The translations under genes were made by a program, and so were the position numbers. The notes under the pieces are model-generated. The model did no database searches, was not told where the DNA came from, and saw only the letters and a program-made list of their open reading frames with translations. Source: Lotus japonicus (Eukaryota > Streptophyta > Magnoliopsida > Fabales > Fabaceae). Taken from it: a stretch of DNA of 64,000 bases. Location: contig NC_080045.1 of assembly GCF_012489685.1 (NCBI RefSeq), forward strand, positions 4,655,001-4,719,000, given 5' to 3'. Position 1 is the stretch's first letter. The number at the start of each line of letters is the position of its first letter. Shown here piece by piece: positions 10,940 to 23,180 of the stretch.

Positions 10940-12088
10940 AGAGTAAAATACACTCACTCCCCTCAAGGTTTGTGAGAATAACACTTAACTCCATTCTTAT
11001 CCAAAATATACACTCCACCCCAATAATAATCTCATAGTTACACTTAGCTCAATTCTTCTCTGAAATCTTCATTCCACCCCACCCCTTTAACATCATTCAA
11101 AAGATGCTAACGGAATATTCCTTTAACTCAAATTAATTAATTAAAATATAAATGATAAATAAATTACATTATCCTCTAACCAAATAATAATTGTACTATA
11201 ATTTTGTAAATATTCTAAATATTTATAAAATATTTTAAATACCTCCAAATAAAACATAATAATTAAACTTGATGTTTATTATGGTCAAAATATTTCTCTC
11301 TCTAATATAACTCAAATTTAAATATGGAGTATTTCAGTCAAAATATTTATCAAATGATGAGTTCTTAATACCCGTGTATAACCTTAAACAACTTATATTT
11401 TAGAACTTAAAATGCCATGTGCTTAAGTGCTCATACAACCTAATAACTAAGGTAATCACCTATCGTCATAACACAATTATATTTTGAAAGTTTAGTAAAC
11501 TTATTGACAAATTTTTTTAGTAAACTTAGTGGTAAAGTTTTTGAGTTTTGATGGTTCTGACATTGAGTTAAGTTTTGCTAAATTTGTGATGGAAAATGTT
11601 GTTGCCTTGAAGAGGATGATTTCAAACTTAGCTGGAAGCTACGTAACTCAGATCCGGAAGAAGTAAAACAGAAGTTGTTCTCGTTTAAGAAATGTTCTAG
11701 TTCTATGAATTTGGAATTACACCAAGAAGGCCAGAACATGCTTTATTGTAAATCATTTGTGCTGCCCTTCAAATAACAAGGATTTGTTTACTTGAATGAG
11801 CAATGATTATCTCGTGCTACTTTTTTTCTTAAAAAAAGTATATTTATTATTTAGTTAGAAGATAATGTAATGTATTTATATTTAAATTAATTAATTTTGA
11901 GTTAAAAGAATATTCCGTTAGCCTCTTTTGGATGGTGTTAAAGGGGGTGGGGTGGAGTGTAGAATTTAGAGAAGAATTGAGTTAAGTGTAATTGTGAGAT
12001 TATTATTGGGGTGGAGTGCATATTTTGGATAAGAATGGAGCTAAGTGTTATTCTCACAAATCTTGAGGGGGTGAGTGTATTTTACTCT
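10940..12088. mobile_element. Long-TIR (MULE/foldback-like) element
   Basis: Terminal inverted repeats of about 245 bp (10940-11185 and 11845-12088) agree closely from AGAGTAAAATACACTCAC inward, through 'ggctaacggaatattc' and beyond. The unique core is only about 650 bp and holds a host-gene fragment (see 11532). Long TIRs and a captured exon are typical of Mutator-like Pack elements. I could not find the expected 9-11-bp target duplication, so the class is inferred. Confidence 0.7.
11532..11666 (+). pseudogene. F-box/LRR protein FBD-domain fragment
   Basis: A 44-codon open segment ending in TAA reads as the core of an FBD domain, the C-terminal module of many plant F-box/LRR proteins. It has the pattern hydrophobic-SFDGSDIEL-SFAKFVMEN-VVALKRM, matching the usual 'E...FV..ILENA..LKKM' signature. 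There is no start codon, F-box or leucine-rich repeat nearby, and the frame breaks on both sides. It lies in the unique core of the long-TIR element, so it was probably captured from a host gene. It is not expected to make a functional protein. Confidence 0.7.
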
Positions 12089-13149
12089 AACATTTTTGCC
12101 TTTAACCCCAAAATTTCTATACATGATACATACTTATGATCAATATTATAACACGTTATCATTGACCTAAACACGTTGTGATTTCATATTTGTACATTTT
12201 GTTATGTTGTGTTATAATGTCTCAGTCTGCAATTTAAACACAAAAAATTAGTTGCTTGAATACTTGTTAGTTAGCTGTGTATATTTCCTCGCTAATTGGT
12301 GGTTAAGGCTAATTTTGAGGTCGAAACCCAGTAAAGAAAACTTACAACCATATTACACAAAGTTATAAATCGAAGTTTACAAGTCACAAACAATGTACCC
12401 AAAACAGGGTGTTTGCCTTGAACAAAGCCTTTTTTGAATATGATATGATTTGGTCCACCCTGTTATATATATTGACGATTAAACAACAAAGCATGGGTTT
12501 TGCGGCGGTTGTATGTAGATTTGGTGGCAGTTTAAAGATCCAGTAAAAGAGAGTGCTGGCTGTTGGCCAACCGCTGCCAAACTGTCCGTCGCAAGAGATT
12601 TAACAACGATTAAGGGAACCGCCAAATATCTAAATCAAATATATAATAATGGTTCCTAACCGTTGCCAAGGTAATAACTACAATTTTGTGTTTACGCGGC
12701 GCCTTTTACTGCCGCAAGATCACGAGAAAATAATGTAGATTTTAAAGCGGTTTCTACCGCCGCCATATCTCTAGAAAATTAAACTATGGCGATTTTTTCT
12801 ACTTCCTAATTTTACATACACATAAATTAATCCAAACTGAAAAATAATGTGTAAAAAGAAATCATTCAAAGTATGTACAACCAATGGGAAGCATCCTCCT
12901 AACACAACTAAAAACAATTAATAGCTTCAAAAGAGATTAAATATCAACAACCAATGAGGGAAGGCACCAACCCAACTCTCAATATCAAAAATCAATTCAA
13001 CAATTAACAATTAGTATAATAATTACAGTCAAGACTAATCATAAGTAAAAAGATTTAGATGATAAACGCATTACGCTCGCGCACACATACATTTTTTCAT
13101 CTCATTTTCACTAATTTTTTCTTCTTAAATTTATCTCTTATTTTTTTTT
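12089..13149. other. Gene-free stretch with clustered 'ccgcc' motifs
   Basis: Between about 12490 and 12790 there are many GCGGCGG / CCGCCA-type motifs on both strands in otherwise AT-rich DNA. Clusters of short motifs like this occur in CACTA subterminal regions, but I could not place a CACTA terminus here. No ORF of substance is present. Confidence 0.4.
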
Positions 13150-16100
13150 AGATGAGGAAATGCTACTAATTCTTTGAAAACTTGATCTTTTTGAACATTT
13201 TTGCATCGTTACTTCCAACAACTTCTGTTATGGATCCATCGTCTGAACGGCGTTTAATAAATGTGTTGGAGTCTTCAATTATAGGTGGAGGTGGGTTTCG
13301 TTTAACACTTTTAGTGATTATCTGCAAAGCAAACATATTTTGAAATAGTGATGACCAATGTCTAAAACAAACCTATTTGACAATAGTGATGACCAATACC
13401 TCAATCAAAGATTTTACATTTGAATCGGAAATATCAAAATTCATTATGTAGATATAAATAATCATTATTTAGCAATAAGAGTTTAAAATTTTACCTTTGT
13501 TTTGAATTTTGAAATTATTTGTGGGTCCTTGCAAATTTTCAAGACGTCAAATGCTGATTTAAACCACCTTCCGCATCTATCCTTCCCTTCAACCTTGAAA
13601 AGAAATTCCTTGTGCACTAAATCTACAATTTCTTGTGGGGGGTCTTTCATGTTCCCGATCTACATTGAATTTAAATTAAAATGAAAAAATTAATATATTA
13701 TGAATTAAGTGAGCAATGAAAATGTACCTTTTTTTAACATGACTATGTTTACCTTTTCCATTTTTTCCAATATCTCGTTGCCTTTTTTGTTCATCAGATA
13801 ACAACCTTCGCGATAAAAAACAGTAAACGTTGCAGATCCAGTATCATCAGCAACATTAAGCAACAATTTGTACCTTATGTAAACATTAATAATTAAATAA
13901 ACTGAATATTTTACAAATTAATTTATTTATCGAATTTGTAGATTATCGTATGGTAGGAGTGACATGCTTGTTACATTTTTCACAATAATATTGTGCTCCG
14001 TTAGAGTATGCTGTTGAGTGACATTCACAATTATGGTAATACCAATCATTTGTGCTCTAAATTTTCTTAATCGTGGCATATATAATGAATAAAATGCAAA
14101 AAAAAAGCGTAGTTACAACTGATTGTTAGATTAACAGTGATGATAACATATGTAAATGTAATACGTTTAAATGTAAATACTCAGTAACATATTTTTTTAA
14201 ATAGGAAATGATTGTACTTAATTTTATTGTTATTTTTTTAGATAGTAATTTATTTATAGAAAAAGTAATTAAATTTGTATAGTGTAAACTTTATTTTTCT
14301 AAAAGGAGAGATTATAGTGTCTACTGTTTTTATAACTCAATATAAAACACACTATTTAAGATCCATTAAATACGTTTATATAGTAACAAAAAAAATACGT
14401 TTATATAAGAGTTTTTATATTTATTAAATGATAATTAAAATACTCGTTTAAAGACCTTTAAGTAGCTTTTTTTTTTCTTTTTTAAATACGATATTTACTT
14501 TTAAATAATTTTTTTCAAATTGATTAAAATTTAATTTTTTTAAAAAAAATTAAATAAGTGTTCCATCATTTATTTTACAAAAAAAATTAAAACGTTTTTT
14601 TATAAGAATTGAATATAGTAGCTGTTGTTTTAACTGTTGACTATGAATTAACCTTTTTTAAAAATGTTCAAAACGTGTATCAAAATCGTTTTTTCCTATT
14701 ATAACGTTATGAATTTAAAGCAATTAAATTCAATGAAAGAGTTTATGGTCTAATTAATTGATATTTTATCTCATTATTCATGTGTTGTTAATTTTCCATA
14801 ATAAGTGATTATTAAATTAGTTTAATAAGTATTTAAGTTTGTAGTTAGTGTTTAAAAAACTCTAACCCCATGAATTTTGTATTTAAAATGAATTTTTGTT
14901 TAGTGTACTAACATTAAATGTTTATTTACTAATTTAATAATTTATTCATTAATACTAAGTTAATAATATAATAAGTAATTGTTTTATTTAATTAAAACAT
15001 TGAATGAAAATCAATGTCTGTTTTTTTTGATAAAAAAATGTATAATAAATTAAATTAAAAGTGATGAGAACACACCGATCTGCAAGTATCCAAATTTTTA
15101 ATACTTGTGCTTGGGAAAAACGTCAGGAACTCATCTTTTTCAGTAACGTTTAATCTTTCAATCACAACGTTCATTACTTGAGTATGAACTGCGTGACACT
15201 CAAATAATCTGCGAAGAAACAAAAATTATGTTGTTATTTGTCATCTAAAATTGTTTAAAGTAATATGAAATCCACAGCACATACAAACCTTTCTCTGTAG
15301 GGCACTGCTTGTGGAATGTCAGGATTGAACATTACTTTAGTGCAGTTTAACCCAACAGTTATTTTATGTTCCCCTGGAAAAAAATTTAACGATCGATTGT
15401 AAGTTTAAGTTTGAACATGTTGATTTATTATATAGAAGTTTATGTTTGTTTGTTGCTCAAAATAATTAAATGTACCTTGATGAATTGTTACAACTCCCAA
15501 CAATATGATAGTAACAACATGTTTGTGGTCTTTTGAATTTAGAAGTGCATCCAATTCGTCGACAAATTGGCCACATAAAAAACATTTAATTTTTTTGCTG
15601 GAAAAAAATTAAATAAAATTTGTTAACTTTCTTCCATAGGAATTTATAGAAATTAATAATACTAATTTGTTATTGATAAAAGCAAATTTACCCTTGAGAT
15701 TCAATTTCAATGTCTCTGCTCTGCGTATGGATTCCGTTCCGCTCAAATTCGTTGTAATATTCGATGGCGTTACTTCTCCCATAACATATGTTTAATGGTA
15801 AGGTCAATACATGGAAGTGTTGATGTATTTGAAGTTATTTAAATGAAGGTATTTACATACCAACTAAGAACCGCTCATCAAAGTCGGGATTTAGAATTTC
15901 ATGCACGTTGTCAAATATTAGATCACGCATAGGAAACACATCTTTATTATATCGAACCATCCTTGTCCTACTTTGCATGTGTATCTTGTAGATATGCCTA
16001 GATGCACTAAAACCTCGGAAATTATGCCATACCCAGAAATATTCAAAACGCTATACCAAACCTTTAGTGATTTTGTTGGCAAAACGTTCATGAATGTTAC

Positions 16101-16345
16101 GCCTACACTCTGCATGGATTGTTTGACCCTAGAAATGAAGGAGTTACATATGAATTTATGTCTGTGAATTAAATTAAAATACAATTACATATTTAATAAT
16201 ATCGAAATTGTTTCTTGTTTACATACCTTTCGATCCATCAACAATAGATTATAGAACGAATCGTCGTGTCCTTCCTCATCTTCTTCAGCAAACCACACCC
16301 TTATTACTCGAACGACAATAGTCCAACATGGAAGTTGGATTCATG
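13150..16345 (-). pseudogene. RPA70-like (replication protein A large-subunit-like) multi-exon locus, probably a pseudogene
   Basis: RPA large subunits bind single-stranded DNA through OB folds; plants have many RPA70/DUF223-like copies, some carried by Helitrons. Coding blocks in order: 16342-16227 (WTIVVRVIRVWF, first OB fold); 16128-15861 (GQTIHAE ... YKIHMQSRTR); about 15777-15693; 15602-15473 (CFLCGQFVDELDALL); 15377-15290; 15210-15060; 14047-13950 (a zinc ribbon with CEC and CEKC pairs); 13880-13745 (ADDTGSATFTVFYREG); 13655-13500; 13325-13165 (basic tail). The first splice closes in frame. Damage: no start codon in frame before the first block, a TAG at 16053-16051, and a frame problem near 15780. 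The block order and zinc ribbon make the family assignment strong; loss of function is inferred. Confidence 0.75.
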
Positions 16346-18997
16346 ATGCATGGAAGTTTTGGAGATGAAAACTAACGTCTGTGGATTTTGGCCTGAACTT
16401 GTGGATCAAAGGAGATGTATACTAAAGTATATATATAGGCTTATTGCTCTTCTGTGATTCCTAATTGATTTTTTTTTGATTTTTTTTTTGTTGAAGCTCG
16501 AATTTTTATTAGTATAAGTTGAAAAATATAAAAAATTTAATGCGTTATTCAATTTTTTACTTGATTCTGAATTTTTCATTTATGTATGTAGGTTTTATTT
16601 ACTTAATTAACGCACATAATTTTGTATAATTAATGTATATAATCAAGTAATTGTAATTAAGGAATTATTACTAAGTTGTTGCTTGATTTTTTAAAAATAA
16701 CTTGATGTAATTAATGTACTTAATTGTGATGGATGAATTTTAAAATTAAATAATGTTATTAATTTTTTTTAATTCTAATTTAAAAGTATTTTTATTCGAT
16801 TTTCCTTAATAGCAGTCAACGGTTTTAAGGAAAGATATTTTTAAGGAATATTTGTTAAAAATAAATGAATGTAATTAATGCAGTTAGACTATTTTGTTAT
16901 TTTGAATTTAATGTACTTTATCGCGTTTTTAATGCAATAAATTTGGTATATTTTTAATAAATATGATTTTTTTACGCATTAAAGATTGAAAAATGTCTTT
17001 ATTTAAATTTTAATTTTTTAAATGCTAAATATTATAAATGCGCTTGATTATATTTTGACTAAAAGTTAATGCAGAAAAAAATCATTAAATGCGTGACTAA
17101 TAATTTTTTTGTAAACGTAACTTAAATTATATAATTAAATCATTGTAATTAAGAAATTAAAATAAATTTTGTCATGAATTTTTAAAGATAAGTCAACCGA
17201 ATTAATGAAAAACTTTTACGGATTCATTCTAAAAATAATTGAACGTAATTCAGGGAGTTAAACTATTTTGTTATTTTTAATTTATTTTACAATATGTCGT
17301 AATTAATGGAATAAATTTGGAATAAATGATGGTTATTACTATTTGTACCCATTAAAACTTAATTAAATTATAATTTCTTTGTAGTTAAGTAGTTTTTTTT
17401 AGTAACAGGGGAGTAACTGCAATTAAATAAAATTTATTTTATTTTATAAATTTTAATAATCAAATTGTTAAAAAAAAGTCAAGCATTAAATCAAGTTTTT
17501 TTTGTACCAATAAAGGTTGAAAAATACCTTTTTAAAATTTTTAATTTTTAAATGTTAAAAATCATAAATGCGCGTGATTATTAATGGACTAAAAGTTAAT
17601 GCAGTAAAAAATCATTAAATGCATGACTAATTTCACTTGTAAGCATTAATTAAAGTATATAATTAAATCATTGTGTTTTCAAAAGAGAAAAAATCTAATG
17701 AAATTATTGTAATTAAGGAAATAAAATTAATTTTGTCATGAATTTTTAAAGATTAGTCAACTGAATTAATGATGAACTTTAACAGATTCATTATAAAAAT
17801 AAATGAACGTAAGTAATGCTGTTAAACTACTTTGTTCTTTTGTATTTATTTTAGAATATCTAGTTATTAATGCAATAAATTTGGAATATTTATAATAAGT
17901 GATGATTATTCATTTTTTACGCATTTAAACATTAATTAAACTATAATTTCATTATAGTTATGTAATTATTTTTTTGAACAGGAGTCTGCCCTTGAATGAA
18001 ATTATAAGTAATTAAAATTTTAGAAATTTTACTTTCTAAAGTTTAGTAATCAAATTGTTAAAAAAAAGTCAAGCATTAAATAATTGTTTTTCTACAAATT
18101 ACAGTTGAAAAATACGTTTATTTAAATTTAGTTTTTAAATACAAAAACACATAAATGCCCGTGATTATTTAAGGAATAAAAGTAAATGTAGGAAAAAGTC
18201 ATCAAAATGCGTTTATTAATTTGTTGTAACACCCCGATTTCGGTGGCTCACTTTAGTAACCAAAAATAAAATAAAGCGGAAAAGCAGGTATTTTTTTTTC
18301 GTTTTCTTTTAAGTAAAAAGACTTGTCGAAATTAAAGACTCAACCCAATCGCGAATATGAATTTAATTAACTTATTCTGAGCTTAAAAACTTGGGTCTCA
18401 CATTTGTAATGTGAGAAGTTATGATTTTTAATCACTCCTTTTATTTATTTATTTATTATTAAATTCTTAGCGTAATATGTTTCAATACAATTGTTCAACA
18501 ATATTTTTGGACAATTAGTATAGAAGCAAAACGTATAAAGAAAACCAATAATAACAGCAACATAAAATAGAATTGCTATGCAAATTAAATAATGTCGTCA
18601 AAACTAAAATCTGGCAATCACATTTGACTAATTTATGTAAATTTGTGATGCCTCATAAATTTTATCGTCATACAAATTTCATAAAATTCAGAATTATTTA
18701 GGTTGTGAATTGGATAACTTCGAAAAAATCAACATCCGAGAAAATGTAAATTCTTTTAGAGACTTCCCATTAGACTAAAGATGCTTGTCAATGTAATTAA
18801 TTCAATGTAACTACTTAATAATGCAGTAAATTTGTAATATTTGTAACAAATGATCGGAATTAATTTTGTTACGCATTAAAACGAGCGTGAATTTTTTTTT
18901 ACAGTTAACGACCTTCTTGAATGTAAGTGAACGTAATTTTTTTTGGTTACACATTTTTTTTTGAAACTAGTTACAAAATTAATTGTAATGTAATTAC
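16346..18997. repeat. AT-rich tandem array, unit about 530-590 bp
   Basis: Three clear units and a partial fourth recur. One landmark ('ataaatgcgcgtgatta', then 'aaaagttaatgcag') lies near 17030, 17570 and 18150. Another ('aatgaacgtaattaatgcag'-like) lies near 16867, 17237 and 17803. A partial unit continues at about 18790-18997 and resumes after the retrotransposon at about 26401-26680. A non-repeat segment from about 18229 ('tgtaacaccccgattt') to 18780 interrupts the array and may be another inserted element. No gene is seen. Confidence 0.65.
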
Positions 18998-19274
18998 TGT
19001 TCTGGGAATGAACATTGAGGGAAGGTATAGTACCTAAGGGTGGAGAGATTGTGCTAGAGAGAGAGTAAGAGAGAGAATGCTGAATTTCATGTGTTATTTT
19101 ATCAAATGAGCCAAAAGTCCCTTACAATTGATAACTACCTCCTATTTATAGAGCTTGGGTACTACCTATTGGGCCAATTGGGCCTCCAAGATCAAGGCCC
19201 ATCTGAAGTCCAGGGCCCCGCCTCAGGGCGGGATACATGCTGGGCGTTGCCCCTCTAGGGGCTCGCCCAGTCCA
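18998..19274 (-). repeat. LTR (3' LTR by element orientation)
   Basis: 277 bp, matching 26124-26400 at every position I compared. On the plus strand it starts TGTTCTGGG and ends CCCAGTCCA. Just inside it I do not see a convincing polypurine tract, which is odd for a recently mobile element. Confidence 0.9.
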
Positions 19275-19940
19275 CTAGTCCACAAGACACCGAGCTCGAG
19301 GTACGAGAGCTAAGGGTGTCTTTTAAATGCTGTTACACGTCTTATCGTACACCGGAATCTACACTGCCAACATGGCTTGAGAAAAGAGAAGTTAACTATA
19401 TCGCCAACATGGCGTGAGCAAAAGGAAACTAGCATTTTCAGTTACCCAGTCCACTGACTTGACGAGCAAACCGAGCTGGCAAGTCCACAAGTCCGCAAGC
19501 GGCGAGAACGACTACTTTGTATTGGTGATAAGTTGGAGCAGGTGTATGATCGCTCGCCGGCGGGAAAGGTGGCAGGCATGGGTCATGTGCCGATCATTCA
19601 ATCATTGACTGGCGGTGACCCCGGCGAGCGACTGAACTTCGTTGTTGGTGTCAATCGTCAGGCGATGGCGTTTGATCCTTATAGTGGCGAGGCTTTCCGC
19701 GCTTTCCCTTATTTTAAAACCCTTTCAAAATTTCAATCTGCCTCACGTGGCTGCCCCACGTGATGTGTTGGTTACATCAATTTCCCTCTTTCTCCGGAAC
19801 CGTCACTTCACATTTCCTAACCGTCCCATCGTGCGCAGTAACTCCCCTTTGCACGCGACCCACCTCCCCAAAACCATCATGACTTCCAACCTTCCACACG
19901 CGTCCAACACGCGTCACCCTTCCAGCTTCTCCCCTTCTCC

Positions 19941-19948
19941 TATAAAAA
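19941..19948 (+). promoter_or_regulatory. TATA box of the antisense gene
   Basis: TATAAAAA in a pyrimidine-rich context, about 220 bp before the ATG at 20163. The stretch between is C/T-rich, like a plant 5' leader. It is well inside the element, so the antisense gene appears to have its own promoter rather than using an LTR. Confidence 0.6.
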
Positions 19949-20162
19949 CCCTTCTTCCCCACTGTCATCCCTTTCCGAGACCCCTCTCACTTCCCTAATC
20001 GCTTACCAAACTCCTTCTGCCCACTTCCGCTCCGGAGCCGTCGCTTATCACCCTTTCCGCTACCCACTCTTCACATCCTACTCCGGTGAGTCCCCCTGTC
20101 CTTATCTTTACATCGCACACATACTGATCTTTTCCTTTCTTTCACTTCACTGTCTTCTAAAA

Positions 20163-22776
20163 ATGGCTTCAAACCCTACCTCCCCTAATCGCTCTTCTTC
20201 CTCCTCCGAAAGCGACCCTGACTCCACCGCTGCCGGCGGCCTCCGTTTAGAGGTTCCGGAGATCCCAGCTCACCGACTAAAAACCTACGCCACTCTGCCC
20301 CTTCCAGTCCAAGTAGCCCCTAAACACGAGGCTATAGATCAACCTTCCATCTTCCAAGACAGCGATCCCATTGTGCAATTCGTGAACTCCCTGGGTGGCT
20401 TGTCCAATGACGATGAGTTTAACGCCAAACTCAGGATCTGGGTTTGCAGTCCCGGGGATCGCCCCTGGCTTCACAAGCCAGACGGCGACGTAAAGAGATC
20501 CCATTTCTTCTTTGCGTACGAATACATGTTTAGCGAGCTTGGAATCAGGCTTCCTTTCTCGCCCTTTGTCCAAACCGTCCTCCGCGACATCAACGCGGCT
20601 CCCTGTCAACTCCACCCTAACGCCTGGGCTTTCATTCGATGTTTTGAAATCCTAAGCGCCGCCGTCGGCATCGCCCCATCCCCCACCAGTTTCTTCTACC
20701 TTTACGACGTCGACCCCAAGTCCATCAAAAACAAAGGATGGATTTCCTTGAAGGCCCGAGCCGGCCGGAAGTGTTTGCATCCTCACAAAAGTAACGCGAA
20801 GTCCTCCTTCGCACGAAAGTACTTCCGTGTGGCGGTTCATCCCGCCTACCCAGAGGCATTCACCCTCAGAGACGGGACCGCCCTCTTTCCTCTTTATTGG
20901 ACGGAGAAGCCCAACGGGATCACCGATCCTCCAGAGGAATCCTTGTCCGCCAACGATAAAGCCTTTCTTAATCTCCTTGCCCCACTTCCCATCCTTGACT
21001 GCACAACAGTCCTTGAGGGCGCTGACCTCTCAAGAACTCCCAAATACTTAGGTTGCCCATAGCTCACTTTTATTATTGACATTTCCTTTCTCGTCTCCTA
21101 TGTTGTCACTGATCGTATTTTTTATTGTTACAGAAGATATGAATTTCACGAACGCCGAGCTCCTGAAGGCCCGCGAGAGGAGAATGGCTCGCTTTTCCCC
21201 AAAATTCAACACTGAGGGCGACGCGAAAAAACGGGGCGGTGCTGAGAACCAAGCCGAGAGCACCAAAGCTCCCAAGAGGAGAAGATTGGTCAAAGCCTCC
21301 TCCGGCGCCGGCACATCCAACCCTGGCGCTCAGCCCACCACTGCTGCTGCGCCTAAAGGCAAAAATGTCGCTGAAGCCTCCGTCGCCGCAGCTACCGAGC
21401 CAACCGCCGTACCAGCTTCTACTCCTGCCTCCGCCGGTGCGACCGCTGCTGTTGCCGCTGAGTCCTCTGTTGGCGCCACAGCCGCCTCCGCCGGCGTTAA
21501 CGCCACAAAAGCTGCTGCGTCTTCCGACACTCCTATTGGAGAGAAGGAAAAAGAAAATGAAACCCCAAAGTCTCCCCCTCGCCAAGAGGCGCCTCCTAGC
21601 CCGCCCCCAACACGTGATGCGGGCTCCATGCCTTCCCCGCCTCATCAAGGGGAAAAATCCTGTCCTGGCGCTGCCACTACCTCTGAAGCGGCTCAAATTG
21701 AACAAGCCCCTGCTCCCGAGGTCGGTTCTTCAAGCTATTATAATATACTCCCCAACGCCATTGAACCCTCAGAATTCTTACTTGCTGGTCTCAACCGTGA
21801 CGTCATAGAAAAAGAAGTTTTGAGTCGGGGCCTGAATGATACCAAGGAGGAGACTCTTGCTTGCCTCCTACGCGCTGGGTGCATCTTTGCTCACACGTTT
21901 GAGAAGTTCAATGCCGCCAACGCTGAAGCTGAGCGGTTGAAGGCCGAAAGTGCTAAGCATCAAGAAGCCGCCGCTGCTTGGGAAAAGCGTTTCGACAAAC
22001 TAGCGACGCAGGCAGGAAAAGACAAAGTCTATGCCGACAAGATGATTGGCACGGCGGGGATTAAAATCGGCGAGCTGGAGGATCAGCTGGCGCTGATGAA
22101 GGAAGAAGCAGATGAGCTTGATGCAAGCCTTCAAGCTTGCAAGAAGGAGAAAGAGCAAGCTGAGAAGGACTTGATCGCCCGAGGCGAGGCACTGATTGCT
22201 AAGGAGTCAGAGTTTGCCGCTCTGTGCGCTGAGCTGGAGTTAGTGAAAAAAGCGTTGGCGGAGCAAGAGAAAAAGTCTGCGGAGTCCTTGGCCTTGGCGA
22301 AATCTGACATGGAGGCGGTGATGCAGGCTACGTCCGAGGAGATCAAGAAAGCGACCGAAACCCACGCCGAGGCCCTCGCCACGAAAGATGCTGAGATTGC
22401 TTCCCAACTAGCAAAGATCAAAAGTCTAGAGGACGAGCTGGCGACGGAGAAGGCCAAAGCCATTGAGGCGAGGGAACAAGCCGCTGACATCGCCCTTGAC
22501 AACCGCGAGCGCGGTTTCTACCTCGCCAAAGATCAGGCCCAACATTTGTACCCGAACTTTGACTTTAGCGCCATGGGAGTAATGAAAGAAATAACCGCCG
22601 CAGGACTGGTTGGTCCCGACGATCCTCCCCTGATTGACCAAAACCTCTGGACAGCGACTTGTAGTGTACTTTTCCGCCATTCGTCTATGTTTAAGCAACC
22701 CTTCGCCATAGCTTTTTATATCGCCGTTGGATATTTTGTAAATCATGTTGGAATGCTTCCGCCATACATTTTTTAG
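20163..22776 (+). CDS. Antisense retrotransposon gene: plant-transposon-domain coiled-coil protein, two exons
   Basis: Exon 1 is 20163-21051 and exon 2 is 21134-22776. The 82-bp intron has GT...AG ends, and the split codon (G|AA) keeps one frame, giving 843 codons plus stop. Residues about 55-265 resemble the 'putative plant transposon protein' domain (PF04195 type), found in extra ORFs of gypsy-like elements; its biochemical role is unknown. Residues about 300-450 are Ala/Pro/Ser-rich with a basic patch (PKRRRLV) that could be a nuclear signal. Residues about 555-755 form a long heptad-rich coiled coil. The gene runs opposite to gag-protease, has its own TATA box, and its GC-rich codon use contrasts with the AT-rich flanks. 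The open, spliced frame suggests selection or youth. It may be structural or regulatory for the element; the function is not known. Confidence 0.75.
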
Positions 22777-22844
22777 TCGCCGCCGCATCGTCATCACCAT
22801 CTTGCTTTAGCTTTATAAGAAATTAGTTTGACTTGCTCGCCACT

Positions 22845-23180
22845 ATTTTGCGGTAGGTCGCTACCCTCATTTTTGGCGGTAGGTCGCAACCCTCTTGCGG
22901 TAGGTCGCGACCCTCTTGCGGTAGGTCGCCACCATTTTGCGGTAGGTCGCTACCCTCATTTTTGGCGGTAGGTCGCGACCCTTTAGCGGTAGGTCGCCAT
23001 CCTCTTGCGGTTGGTCGCGACCCTCTTGCGGTAGGTCGCCACCCTTAGCGCGAGGTCGCCACCCTTTTGGCGACTTTTGTGTGTCTAAACTGAGTCTTAC
23101 AGGTCGCCACCCATAGCGTTTGGTCGCCACCCTTTGGCATGAGGTCACCACCCTAGCGGTAGGTCGCCACCCTTGGTGTG
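22845..23180. repeat. Minisatellite, unit about 20 bp
   Basis: About 14 variants of 'gcggtaggtcgccaccctt', spaced 19-26 bp apart, with one 32-bp interruption near 23070-23100. It lies between the convergent 3' ends of the antisense gene and the gag-protease ORF. A 135-codon minus-strand ORF across it is a by-product of the repeat. Confidence 0.85.

Noticed and set aside
13973..14047. Independent zinc-finger gene
   Set aside because: The cysteine pairs match the RPA70 zinc ribbon and lie in the right order among the other RPA-like blocks.
16051..16053. Possible alternative splice around the TAG in the RPA-like locus
   Set aside because: No GT/AG pair I could see removes it while keeping the flanking family motifs in frame, so I treat it as a nonsense change.
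18229..18780. Solo LTR beginning TGTAACACCCCGATTT
   Set aside because: Looks like a known kind of plant repeat start, but I found no matching CA end or target duplication, so it is not listed as an element.
21239..21808. 189-codon plus-strand ORF and 199-codon minus-strand ORF over the antisense gene
   Set aside because: Shadow frames of the Ala/Pro-rich part of the real spliced gene.
22845..23180. CRISPR-like regular repeat
   Set aside because: Units are contiguous without unique spacers, and the DNA is plant nuclear.
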